Source: Streptomyces smyrnaeus (GTDB lineage Bacteria > Actinomycetota > Actinomycetes > Streptomycetales > Streptomycetaceae). Taken from it: a stretch of DNA of 64,000 nt. Of the stretch, positions 24,639-32,938 are shown in pieces. The notes under the pieces were generated by a model, which saw only the letters and a program-made list of their open reading frames with translations, did no database searches and was not told where the DNA came from. The first letter of the stretch is position 1; each line of letters begins with the position of its first letter. The position numbers were made by a program, and so were the translations under genes. The stretch spans positions 186,001 to 250,000 of the forward strand of contig NZ_JAFFZM010000008.1 of NCBI RefSeq assembly GCF_017676345.1, read 5' to 3'.

Positions 24639-25268
24639 TTATTTTATTTCTGTCGAGCGACCGGGCTGCGACCGGTGCCAGCGGGCCAGCAGACCCTCTG
24701 GAACCTCCTCCGCCGTCAGGGCGAACACCAGATGGTCGCGCCAGGCGCCGTCGATGTGCAGATAGCGCGGGCGGGTGCCTTCTTCCCGGAAGCCGAGCTT
24801 TTCCACCACACGGCGGCTTGGGAGGTTCTCCGGTCGGATGCAGACTTCGACGCGGTGCAGTCCGACGGAACGGAAGCAGTGGTCCACGGCGAGTGCCACC
24901 GCTGTCGGCATCACACCCCGTCCCGCTACCGCGCGGTCGATCCAGTAGCCGATATGCCCGGAGCACATGGAGCCCCAGGTGATGCCCGCCACGGTCAGTT
25001 GTCCGGCGAGTTTTCCCTCGTACTCGATGACAAAGGGAAGCATCCGACCGGCCTGCGCCTCGGTCCGCAGATGCCGCACCATCTGGCGGAAGGTGGGGCG
25101 GCGCGGCGGCAGATGGCCGGGAGGCGCCGGCGGAATGGTGGCCTCCCATGGGCGCAACCAGTCGCGGTTGCGCTGGTTGACCTCACGCCAGGCTCGCTGG
25201 TCGCGCAGTCTTATCGGGCGGAGGGCCGTGGGACCGTCCGCCAGCTCGGCCGGCCACGGGGCGTTCAG
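24639..25268 (-). CDS. rimJ: RimJ-like GNAT acetyltransferase, probable CTG start
   Basis: 209 aa if started at a CTG that overlaps the mogA stop (CTGA). This start is needed because conserved family sequence (WPAELADGPTALRPIRLRD, AWREVNQRNRDWLRPWEAT) lies upstream of the first ATG, which would cut off about 37 residues. GAGGGGG lies about 9 bases before the CTG. The acetyl-CoA region is GYWIDRAVAGRGVMPTAVAL, with CIRPENLPSRRVVEKLGFREEG after it. Members resemble RimJ/RimL, which acetylate ribosomal protein N-termini; the true substrate is unknown. Last but one gene in the glp to sepX block. Confidence 0.82.
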   Translation of the reverse strand: MNAPWPAELADGPTALRPIRLRDQRAWREVNQRNRDWLRPWEATIPPAPPGHLPPRRPTFRQMVRHLRTEAQAGRMLPFVIEYEGKLAGQLTVAGITWGSMCSGHIGYWIDRAVAGRGVMPTAVALAVDHCFRSVGLHRVEVCIRPENLPSRRVVEKLGFREEGTRPRYLHIDGAWRDHLVFALTAEEVPEGLLARWHRSQPGRSTEIK

Positions 25269-26017
25269 CGGGGGTCGCCCCCTCTTGGGCCGCCGGACCC
25301 GTCGTCGGAACGGCTCTCGGGCCGGCTCTCCGACCGGCTCTCGGACCGACTGTTGCGCCGGCTGTCGGACTGATGTCCTGCTGACTGGTGTCCTGCCTGA
25401 TGTCCTGCGGAGCCCGGTTCGGCGGGATGGTCACCGCCGTGCACCTGGTCGACAGCGTGCGGCAGCAGGCGGGTGAGGACGGCCAGCCCGTCCTTGACGC
25501 CACCGGTGGAGCCCGGCAGGTTGACGACCAGGGTGCGGCCCGCGACGCCGGCGACGCCGCGCGAGAGAGCCGCTGTGGGGACCTTCGCCAGCCCTTCGGC
25601 GCGGATCGCCTCGGGGATACCGGGGATCTCGTAGTCCAGAACGGCGCGGGTCACCTCGGGCGTCCGGTCGGTCGGGGAGATGCCGGTGCCGCCTGTCGTC
25701 AGAACGACGGCGTAGCCCGCCTCCACAGCCTCCTCGAGCACCTCGCGGACCGGCTCCCCGTCCGGCACCACCCGTGGCCCCTCGGCGGCGAATCCCATGG
25801 CCCTCAGGCCCTCCACGAGGAGCGGCCCGCCCTTGTCGGCGTAGACCCCCGCGGAGGCGCGGTTGGAGGCCGTCACAGCGAGGGCACGGTAGGGCTGCGC
25901 GGGGCGGCCGGAGCCGTCGTCGGCCCGGGTGCCGACGCTGGGGCCGGCACCGGTGCCGGGGTCGGTGCTGTGCGTGTGCGGGTGCCGCTCGGCCGCCCGC
26001 TGCTCGGGACCGCTCAT
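25265..26017 (-). CDS. mog: molybdenum cofactor biosynthesis protein MogA/MoaB-like
   Basis: 250 aa. The MoCF-binding core is clear: ALAVTASNRASAGVYADKGG, VVLTTGGTGISPTDRTPE, EIPGIPEAIRAEG and VVNLPGSTGGVKDGLAVL. MogA-type enzymes adenylylate molybdopterin before metal insertion. The protein is longer than the ~165-residue norm: about 40 extra residues at the N-terminus and a low-complexity C-terminal tail built on SAGHQ and SRSESR-like repeats. The start overlaps the moaC stop (ATGA), so it is coupled to moaC. Confidence 0.9.
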   Translation of the reverse strand: MSGPEQRAAERHPHTHSTDPGTGAGPSVGTRADDGSGRPAQPYRALAVTASNRASAGVYADKGGPLLVEGLRAMGFAAEGPRVVPDGEPVREVLEEAVEAGYAVVLTTGGTGISPTDRTPEVTRAVLDYEIPGIPEAIRAEGLAKVPTAALSRGVAGVAGRTLVVNLPGSTGGVKDGLAVLTRLLPHAVDQVHGGDHPAEPGSAGHQAGHQSAGHQSDSRRNSRSESRSESRPESRSDDGSGGPRGGDPR

Positions 26018-26523
26018 GCGCCCTCCTCATCGGTGAGCGGCTGCCGACGGGTCCAGTCTCCGGACTTGCCGCCGGTCTTCTCCTCCACCCTGACGTCCGT
26101 GATGGCTGCCGACTTGTCGACCGCCTTCACCATGTCGATGACCGTCAGAGCGGCGACCGTAACCGCAGTGAGCGCTTCCATCTCGACGCCTGTGCGGTCG
26201 GTGGTCCTGACCTGGGCCGCGATCTCGACGGCGTCGTCGGCGACCGACAGGTCGACCTTGACCCCGGAGACGGCCAGGGGGTGGCACAGGGGGATGAGTT
26301 CCGGTGTCTTCTTGGCGCCCATGATCCCCGCGATACGGGCGGTGGCCAGTGCGTCTCCCTTGGGCACGCCCTCGCCCCTCAGCAGTGCGACGACCTGCGG
26401 GGAGACGAGCACGCGCCCGGTGGCGCGGGCCGTCCTGGCGGTGACGTCCTTCTCGGACACGTCGACCATCCGCGCGGCCCCGGACGCGTCGACATGGGTG
26501 AGGTGCTGCTGGGGGCTGGTCAT
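26014..26523 (-). CDS. moaC: cyclic pyranopterin monophosphate synthase
   Basis: 169 aa, the normal MoaC length. MVDVSEKDVTARTARA, GDALATARIAGIMGAKKTPE, IPLCHPLAVSGV and GVEMEALTAVTVAALTVIDM, then AVDKSA, match the family throughout, including the catalytic Lys. MoaC converts the 3',8-cyclo-GTP product of MoaA to cyclic pyranopterin monophosphate in molybdenum cofactor synthesis; moaA is not in this window. Translationally coupled to the mog gene downstream. About 90 bases separate it from glp/moeA upstream. Confidence 0.95.
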   Translation of the reverse strand: MTSPQQHLTHVDASGAARMVDVSEKDVTARTARATGRVLVSPQVVALLRGEGVPKGDALATARIAGIMGAKKTPELIPLCHPLAVSGVKVDLSVADDAVEIAAQVRTTDRTGVEMEALTAVTVAALTVIDMVKAVDKSAAITDVRVEEKTGGKSGDWTRRQPLTDEEGA

Positions 26524-26589
26524 GGTTCTCCCGGTCCTGTGCTGTGCCCAGACACGGTACCGGCAGCGGCAAGGGCGCGGCCTGCTGCA

Positions 26590-26637
26590 TCAGTCCAGGG
26601 GGACGACCGTCACTCAGTCCAGCGGGACGACCGTCAC
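26590..26637. repeat. 24-base tandem duplication across the glp/moeA stop
   Basis: Bases 26590-26613 and 26614-26637 are identical except for one position. The second copy encodes the last residues and stop of the Glp/MoeA protein; the first is a non-coding duplicate placed just after the stop. Confidence 0.75.
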
Positions 26638-27954
26638 TTCTTCGCCGGGGGCGAGCCGGTCGGTCTTCTCCGGGACGTCGATCAGGGCGTTGGCCTGTGC
26701 GAGAGCGGCGATCAGATGGGAGCCCGCTCCCCCGACCGCCCGAACGGTGCCCAGTTCGCCCTCCTCGCCGGGCGGTGTGTAGTCGCCCCGCAGGAACTGC
26801 CGTTTGCCTTCCGGTGAGGTCAGCGGGGAGTCGACGGCCAGACGGGCGCGCACTGTCCGCCGCCGGACGGACTCCTGGCCCATCAGCGTGCGCAGTGCTG
26901 GGCGGACGAACAGTTCGAAGGAGACATAGGCGCTCACCGGGTTGCCCGGGAGGGTGAGGATGGGCGTGCGGTCGGGACCGATCAGACCGAAGCCCTGGGG
27001 CTTGCCCGGTTGCATCGCCAGTCGGCGGAACTCCACCGCGTCACCGACGGCGTCCTCGCGGTCGTCCTCCTCGCCGCCCCGGAAGGCCTCCACCCGGGAG
27101 AGCGCCTCCTTGACGACGTCGTAGGCGCCGACGCTGACCCCGCCGCTGGTGATGACCAGGTCGGCACGGATCAGCTGGTCCTCGATGGTGGCCCGCAGCG
27201 TGTCGGCGTCGTCGGCCACGGCTCCGACCCGGTAGGGGATGGCTCCGGCCGCGCGTGCCGCGGCGGTCAGTACGAAGCTGTTGGCGTCGTGGATCTGTCC
27301 GGGCCCCAACGGTTCCCCTGGTGTGACGAGTTCGCTCCCGGTGGAGAGGACCACCACACGGGGACGCGGACGGACGGTCACAGCGCCGCGTCCGATGGCT
27401 GCCAGCAGTCCCACCTGTGCGGGGCCGAGGACGGTGCCCGCCTTGAGTGCGACAGTGCCCGGTTTCACGTCGCTGCCCTTGGCCCGTACGTGCTGGCGGG
27501 GAAGGACCGGGCGGTGCACACGTACCTGGCCCGAGGCGCCCTCCGGTGCGTCACTGTGCGCGGGCATGGCGTCCGCCGGACCGCCGCCTGTGCCGCCGTC
27601 GGTCCACTCCACCGGTACGACGGCTTCCGCCCCGGGCGGCAGCGGTGCGCCGGTCATGATGCGGGCCGCCTCGCCGGACGCCACGGTGGGCAGGCCCTGG
27701 CTGCCCGCCGCGATGTCGCCGATGACGCTGAGCACCGCGGGGAACTCCTCGCTGGCCCCGTCGACGTCGGCCGTGCGCACGGCGTAGCCGTCCATGGAGC
27801 TGTTGTCGAACGGCGGGAGCGCGGTCGGGACGACGACGTCGTCGACCAGGATGCAGCCCTGCGCGTCGAGCAGGTTCAGCTCGATGGGGTCCAGCGGGCG
27901 GACGCTGCGGAGGATGTCCTCCAGGTGCTCATCGACCGACCAGGTCTTGCTCAA
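26614..27954 (-). CDS. glp: Glp, gephyrin-like molybdotransferase (MoeA family)
   Basis: 446 aa. PPFDNSSMDGYAVR, GEAARIMTGAPLPPGAEAVVPVE, VVLSTGSELV, GQIHDANSF, VITSGGVSVGAYD, MQPGKPQGFG and LPGNPVSAYVSFE are the MoeA signature series. MoeA inserts molybdate into adenylylated molybdopterin. In Actinobacteria the paralog called Glp also binds FtsZ and the membrane protein GlpR/SepX, whose gene lies in this cluster, so a moonlighting division role is likely. The start is a TTG with GGAG inside the galU stop region; galU ends 3 bases upstream, so the two are coupled. Confidence 0.9.
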   Translation of the reverse strand: MSKTWSVDEHLEDILRSVRPLDPIELNLLDAQGCILVDDVVVPTALPPFDNSSMDGYAVRTADVDGASEEFPAVLSVIGDIAAGSQGLPTVASGEAARIMTGAPLPPGAEAVVPVEWTDGGTGGGPADAMPAHSDAPEGASGQVRVHRPVLPRQHVRAKGSDVKPGTVALKAGTVLGPAQVGLLAAIGRGAVTVRPRPRVVVLSTGSELVTPGEPLGPGQIHDANSFVLTAAARAAGAIPYRVGAVADDADTLRATIEDQLIRADLVITSGGVSVGAYDVVKEALSRVEAFRGGEEDDREDAVGDAVEFRRLAMQPGKPQGFGLIGPDRTPILTLPGNPVSAYVSFELFVRPALRTLMGQESVRRRTVRARLAVDSPLTSPEGKRQFLRGDYTPPGEEGELGTVRAVGGAGSHLIAALAQANALIDVPEKTDRLAPGEEVTVVPLD

Positions 27955-27957
27955 AAC

Positions 27958-28860
27958 TTACATCTCCTCGGTGACGTAACCGCGCAGCCAGTCCCGGAAC
28001 TCCGGGCCCAGGTCCTCACGTTCGCACGCAAGCCTGACAATGGCACGCAGGTAGTCTGCCCGGTCTCCGGTGTCGTAGCGACGGCCGCTGAAGACGACAC
28101 CGTGCACGGGGCCGCCCAGGGACTCGTCGGCGGAGAGGGCCTGGAGGGCGTCGGTGAGCTGGATTTCGCCGCCCCTGCCGGGCTCGGTCTTGCGCAGGAC
28201 CTCGAAGACCGCCGGGTCGAGCACATACCGGCCGATGATGGCCAGATTGCTGGGTGCTTCCTCGGCCGAGGGCTTCTCCACCAGGTCGGAGACCCGCACC
28301 ACGTCGCTGTCGGAGGTGGGGCCGGCCGCTGCTGCGCCGTACAGGTGGATGCTGCCGGGGTCGACCTCGAGCAGTGCGATGACGCTTCCGCCGCGCTCCT
28401 CCTGCACCTCGATCATGCGCGAGAGCAGTGGGTCGCGCGGGTCGATCAGGTCGTCGCCGAGCAGCACGGCGAAGGGCTGGTCCCCCACGTGCGGTGCGGC
28501 GCACAGAATGGCGTGCCCCAGGCCGCGCGGGTCGCCCTGTCGGACGTAGTGCATGGTGGCCAGATCACTGGATTCCTGCACCCGGGCGAGCTTCGAGTCG
28601 TCACCCTTGTCCCGCAGCACCTGCTCCAGCTCGTAGTTGCGGTCGAAGTGGTCCTCCAGGGGGCGCTTGTTGCGACCGGTGACCATGAGGACGTCCGAAA
28701 GACCGGCTGTCACCGCTTCCTCGACCACATACTGGATCGCGGGTTTGTCGACGACCGGGAGCATCTCCTTGGGTGTGGCCTTTGTCGCAGGCAGGAAGCG
28801 CGTGCCCAGGCCGGCGGCGGGGATGACTGCCTTGGTGATCGGTGCGCGGGGAGAAGTCAT
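27958..28860 (-). CDS. galU: UTP-glucose-1-phosphate uridylyltransferase
   Basis: 300 aa. KAVIPAAGLGTRFLPATKATPKEMLPVVDKPAIQYV is the nucleotide-binding and metal site of GalU enzymes, with GDQPFAVLLGDD, LVEKPSAEEAPSNLAIIGRY and GEIQLTDAL following in order. It makes UDP-glucose from UTP and glucose-1-phosphate for cell-wall glycans and glycosyltransferases. I prefer the ATG of MTSPRAP because TATGGT ends 7 bases before it (leaderless); an in-frame GTG four codons earlier is less likely. First gene of the operon running into glp. Confidence 0.94.
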   Translation of the reverse strand: MTSPRAPITKAVIPAAGLGTRFLPATKATPKEMLPVVDKPAIQYVVEEAVTAGLSDVLMVTGRNKRPLEDHFDRNYELEQVLRDKGDDSKLARVQESSDLATMHYVRQGDPRGLGHAILCAAPHVGDQPFAVLLGDDLIDPRDPLLSRMIEVQEERGGSVIALLEVDPGSIHLYGAAAAGPTSDSDVVRVSDLVEKPSAEEAPSNLAIIGRYVLDPAVFEVLRKTEPGRGGEIQLTDALQALSADESLGGPVHGVVFSGRRYDTGDRADYLRAIVRLACEREDLGPEFRDWLRGYVTEEM

Positions 28861-28967
28861 GTCCCGCACCATAACCGCTGACTTGATGTGGGAGATAAGC
28901 GTCCACGGCGTTTATCGCGTTTGTTGGGTTTGTTGCGTTTTACGGCGCGGAAGGGGCTGGGTTTTCC

Positions 28968-29606
28968 ATGGGCGGACCGAAGGTCGTCGGCGACGGTAGT
29001 AAGCGTGAGTTGCGCCGCGCTGTCCTGTCGGTGAGGAGAACGTTGACTGCGGACGACCTCCAGGCAGCCGCACACGCACTGGCTCGTCACGTACTGGAGC
29101 TGCCCGAGCTCGCCGGTGCGGCCACGGTCGCCGGTTATGTGTCGGTGGGCAGCGAGCCGGGCACCGGCCCGCTGCTGGAGGCGCTGCGCGGGCGGGGCGT
29201 ACGGGTACTGCTGCCCGTACTGCGGGAGGACAACGACCTCGACTGGGCGGCCTACGAGGGGCCTGACGCGCTCGTGGCGGCCGGGCGTGGGCTGCGCGAG
29301 CCGTCCGGGGCCCGACTCGGTCCGGAGGCGGTCACCCAGGCGGACGCGGTGCTGCTGCCGGGGCTGGCCGTGGATCGCGGCGGACTGCGGCTGGGTCGGG
29401 GCGCCGGCTGCTACGACCGGGTGCTCACCCGGCTGGCGGCCCGGGGCGCACAGCCGGCCTGTGCGGTGCTGCTGTACGACGGTGAAGTGGTCGACCGTAT
29501 CGAGGGCGAGGAACACGACCGCCGGGTGGACACGGCCGTGACCCCGAGCGGAGTACACCGCTTCGGGGTCACGGAGGGCCCGGCGGAAGGCCCGGCGAAA
29601 AGCTGA
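28968..29606 (+). CDS. 5-formyltetrahydrofolate cyclo-ligase
   Basis: 212 aa. SKRELRRAVLSVRRTLTADD at the start and the ATP/Mg site VLLPGLAVDRGGLRLGRGAGCYDRVL are diagnostic for the family, which converts 5-formyl-THF to methenyl-THF with ATP. The C-terminal tail ends in EGPAEGPAKS. It is divergent from galU with a T-rich 107-base spacer on the coding strand. A hairpin follows the stop. Confidence 0.92.
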   Translation: MGGPKVVGDGSKRELRRAVLSVRRTLTADDLQAAAHALARHVLELPELAGAATVAGYVSVGSEPGTGPLLEALRGRGVRVLLPVLREDNDLDWAAYEGPDALVAAGRGLREPSGARLGPEAVTQADAVLLPGLAVDRGGLRLGRGAGCYDRVLTRLAARGAQPACAVLLYDGEVVDRIEGEEHDRRVDTAVTPSGVHRFGVTEGPAEGPAKS

Positions 29607-29616
29607 GCACGGGACT

Positions 29617-29654
29617 GCCCGCAGGGGCGAGCCCAGCCGCTTGCCCCCGCGGGC
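29617..29654. terminator. hairpin after the cyclo-ligase gene
   Basis: GCCCGCAGGGGC (29617-29628) and GCCCCCGCGGGC (29643-29654) pair with one mismatch. It is followed by a stretch (29655-29730) in which CTGAGC and GGCTCAG recur six or more times on both strands, forming further small hairpins between the convergent genes. Confidence 0.6.
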
Positions 29655-29736
29655 TGAGCCCAGGCGCCGCTGAGCCGAGTGGCTCAGCGCATCGGCTCAG
29701 CCCAGTGGCTGAGCGCAACAGCTGAGCGCCGGGCCG

Positions 29737-32559
29737 TCAGGGAGTGAGGGCCATCTGGTCCTCGGTCGCCTTGTCGACCGCCTTCTCGCTGAACGGCCAC
29801 TTGAGGAACTCGCCCTTGGCCCACTTGTCGGTCTGGTCGGTGTAGTGCGCGTTGTAGGCGTGCCCGGAAGCGCCGGTGAGGTTGATCCACCGGGAGTTGT
29901 CCATGTCGCTCAGGTCGACGACCATCCGCATGGACGGCACCCAGGTCACGTCGTATCCGCCCGCCGCGTTCCAGCCGGTGGCGTTGACGGCCGCCTCGCC
30001 GCCGCCCAGGTCCCAGGGACCGCGGTTGAGGAGCCACTGCATGAAGCCCGGCCCATCGGTGCCGATGGTCTGGTTCTTGAGCATCAGCCGGTGCAGCCTG
30101 CCCCAGCTCCAGGTGTTGATGTCCTTGCCGAGCTTGGAGGTGAGCTCCCAGCGCGCGTCCTTCATGGCGTGGGCCAGCAGGTCGTCGCGGTTCTTGTCGC
30201 CCTTGCGGGTCGAGGTGTCGCGAGTCTTCCACCACTCGCTGTCGGGCTGCTTGAGCAGCTTGCGTACGACCTCGAACCACCGGTCACCGCCGTCGGGCTG
30301 TGCGTCGTCGGGCGAGCGCTGTCCGCACTCGCGCACCAGTCGCTGGTTGCCGTTCAGATCGTCGACAGGGCCGGAGTCGTCGGAGGGCGCGACGTACAGG
30401 CAGTCGCCCTTGACCCGCAGCTCCTTGGGGAGCTTGTCGCCGAAGGCGAGCTTGAGCAGGTTGCGCCAGACGGCGTTGAAGTAGGCGGCCGGAGCCGAGT
30501 CGGAGTCCTGGGTGTAGTCCCAGCCCTCCAGCAGCTTCTGCGCGTTCCGTACGTACTTGTCGTCCACCTCGATCTTCAGCAGGTAGGGCACCAGCAGCTT
30601 GGCGATCTCGCTGCTGTTGTCCATCTGCATCGTCTCCATGTCGTCCATGGAGACCTTCCCGCCGTCCTTGATCTTCGACTGGATGAGGTCGTTGATCCGC
30701 TGACTGCGCGCTCCGTAGCCCCAGTCGTCGGTGAGCAGGTAGGGGTACTTCTCACGGTCCACGACGGCCTGGTTGGCGGTCACGATGTAGCCGCGCTTCG
30801 GGTTGTACTCCCACGGAAGGGCGCGCTGGGGGATGTAGCCCTTCCAGCGGTAGCTGGGGTCCCAGCCGGGTGCCGGGTAGCGTCCGTCGCCCTTGCCGCG
30901 CACCGGGATACGGCCGGGTGCCTGGTAGCCGATGTTGCCCTTGGTGTCGGCGTAGATCAGGTTCTGCGAGGGGACGGCGAACTCGCGGGCCGCCGCCCGG
31001 AACTCGGAGAAGTTCGAGGCCCGGTTGAGCTTGAAGACCGCGTCCATGGTCTTGGAGGGCTCCAGCGCGGTCCACCTCAGGGAGACCGCGTAGCCGTCAC
31101 CGCGGTCCGGTGCGGCGTTTCCGACCGGGGACTGGTCGCCGACCTTGCGCAGTTCCTTGTCACGGTCGGAGATGATCGGCCCGTTGTTGGTCTCGCGGAC
31201 GGTGATGGTGCGGTCCTTGCCGCCGGCGACCTTGATGGTCTCCTCGCGGGTGCGGTACGGCACCTGTTTGCCGTCGTACAGGTAGTGCCCGTCGCTGACC
31301 TTCTCCAGGTAGAGGTCGGTCACATCGGCGCCGAGATTGGTCATCCCCCAGGAGATGTCCTGGTTGTGGCCGATGACCACGCCGGGCATGCCCGAGAAGG
31401 TGAAGCCGGAGACGTCGTAGGGGCACGACTTGTCCACCGAGCGGCAGTGCAGGCCCATCTGGTACCAGACGGAGGGCAGTTGCGGCGCCAGGTGCGGGTC
31501 GTTGGCCAGCAGCGGCTTGCCGGTGGTCGTGTACTTCCCGGACACCACCCAGGAGTTGGATCCGATTCCGCTGCCGTTCGGGCCGAGCAGCCCGGGGATC
31601 TTGTCCAGCTTCTTGGCCACGGCCCCCAGTTGCGTCCTGGCCCCCTGAGCCGCCTCACCGGCTCCCTGAGCGCCGTTCCCGGTCCCGGAGGCGTCAGGGG
31701 TCGTCCCGCCGGCTCCGGCGCCCGCAGCGGGCAGCTCACCGCCGCCCGTACCCGATTGTCCGGTACCGGTGCCGGTGCCGGTGCCGGCCGAACCGTTCTC
31801 GCCGCCCTCGGCCTTCGGGTCGAACTTCTTGGTGGCGGGGTCGACCGAGCCCTTGTCGACGATGGGCTTGTTCCTGTCGAACGGGTACTCCGGATACAGG
31901 TCCTCGATCTGGTCCTTGTCCAGGCGGCTGGTCATCAGCGCCCGGTCGGTCTCGTCCGACAGGTTGCCGCGCAGGTCCCAGGCCATCGCCTTGAGCCAGG
32001 CGACCGAGTCGACGGGGCTCCAGTCGGCGGGCTGGTAGTTCTCGCCCGCCAGGTCGAGTGCCGCGTACTCGACGGAGAGCTCCGAGCCCTTGTGGTCCTT
32101 CAGATAGGCGTTGACACCCGCGGAGTACGCCTTGAGGAAGCCCTTGGTCTCTTCAGGGAGTTGCTTGTACTCCTTCTCGGCCACCCTGCGCCAGCCGAGG
32201 GTGCGCAAGAACGCGTCGGTCTTCACCTGGCTGTCGCCGAACATCTCCGACAGGCGCCCGGAGGTCATGTGGCGGCGCACGTCCATCTCCCAGAAGCGGT
32301 CCTGCGCCTGCACATAGCCCTGGGCGAGGAAGAGGTCCTTGGAGTTGTCGGCGTAGATCTGCGGAATGCCGCTGCTGTCCCGCTTCACGCTGACCGGCGC
32401 GGTCAGCCCCTTGAGCTTGAGCGTCCCGGTGGTCTGCGGGAAGGAGTCCCGGACAGTGCTGACGCCCCAGTAGGTGCCGCCGCCGATGCCGCCCACGAGC
32501 AGCAGCACGACGACGATCACGATGAGGCGGGCGCGTCGCGAGGTCTTCTTGGCGGGCAT
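29737..32559 (-). CDS. penicillin acylase family protein
   Basis: 940 aa. A basic N-terminus and one hydrophobic helix (LIVIVVVLLLVGGIGGGTY) form a signal anchor. The alpha chain (GIPQIYADNSKDLFLAQGYVQAQDRFWEMD) is followed by a Gly/Thr/Ala-rich spacer (about residues 270-330), then the Ntn nucleophile SNSW in IGSNSWVVSGKYTT, with LLANDPHL and GMTNLGADVTDLY after it. The Ser is exposed by self-cleavage to form the beta chain. Members hydrolyse amides such as penicillins, N-acyl-homoserine lactones or echinocandins; the natural substrate cannot be predicted. AAGGA lies 6 bases before the ATG. Confidence 0.9.
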   Translation of the reverse strand: MPAKKTSRRARLIVIVVVLLLVGGIGGGTYWGVSTVRDSFPQTTGTLKLKGLTAPVSVKRDSSGIPQIYADNSKDLFLAQGYVQAQDRFWEMDVRRHMTSGRLSEMFGDSQVKTDAFLRTLGWRRVAEKEYKQLPEETKGFLKAYSAGVNAYLKDHKGSELSVEYAALDLAGENYQPADWSPVDSVAWLKAMAWDLRGNLSDETDRALMTSRLDKDQIEDLYPEYPFDRNKPIVDKGSVDPATKKFDPKAEGGENGSAGTGTGTGTGQSGTGGGELPAAGAGAGGTTPDASGTGNGAQGAGEAAQGARTQLGAVAKKLDKIPGLLGPNGSGIGSNSWVVSGKYTTTGKPLLANDPHLAPQLPSVWYQMGLHCRSVDKSCPYDVSGFTFSGMPGVVIGHNQDISWGMTNLGADVTDLYLEKVSDGHYLYDGKQVPYRTREETIKVAGGKDRTITVRETNNGPIISDRDKELRKVGDQSPVGNAAPDRGDGYAVSLRWTALEPSKTMDAVFKLNRASNFSEFRAAAREFAVPSQNLIYADTKGNIGYQAPGRIPVRGKGDGRYPAPGWDPSYRWKGYIPQRALPWEYNPKRGYIVTANQAVVDREKYPYLLTDDWGYGARSQRINDLIQSKIKDGGKVSMDDMETMQMDNSSEIAKLLVPYLLKIEVDDKYVRNAQKLLEGWDYTQDSDSAPAAYFNAVWRNLLKLAFGDKLPKELRVKGDCLYVAPSDDSGPVDDLNGNQRLVRECGQRSPDDAQPDGGDRWFEVVRKLLKQPDSEWWKTRDTSTRKGDKNRDDLLAHAMKDARWELTSKLGKDINTWSWGRLHRLMLKNQTIGTDGPGFMQWLLNRGPWDLGGGEAAVNATGWNAAGGYDVTWVPSMRMVVDLSDMDNSRWINLTGASGHAYNAHYTDQTDKWAKGEFLKWPFSEKAVDKATEDQMALTP

Positions 32560-32938
32560 CGCTGTCCTTCGAGGGGCAGGGTGAACCTTGACTGAGGGGA
32601 CCGGACGGGCTCGATCCGTACGGAGCAACCATAGGCCGACCCCCGACGCGCCCGGACAGCGAGTCACCCCCTGGGAATTCTCCCGGCGGCATATTCAAGC
32701 AATGGTAAATTGTTAGCTACCCAAACGAACTAGCCGCTGCCGGACATCCGTCCGGGAGCCGCGCCCCGCCATGGGCGGCGCGTTAAGAACTCATCAGGAA
32801 AGCGTCAGGAGACCGTCAGGACCGCCCCACGTACCAGTCCGCCCGCTCAAGAACCCGCCTTCAGGCGCCGATTCCCCGCGCCCGGAGCAACCGACTCGTG
32901 CACTCAAGGAGAGAGCCCCGGCCAGAGAGGACCGTGCC
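32560..32938. other. divergent promoter region, acylase and antiporter
   Basis: 379 bases. The centre (about 32686-32735) is the most AT-rich stretch in this part of the window and probably contains the promoters. An open frame from an ATG at 32771 continues into the antiporter gene but has no ribosome site and encodes Pro/Arg-rich non-conserved sequence. Confidence 0.5.

Noticed and set aside
32771..32938. N-terminal extension of the antiporter from the ATG at 32771
   Set aside because: No ribosome site, Pro/Arg-rich sequence and no membrane or family similarity before the CTG at 32939.
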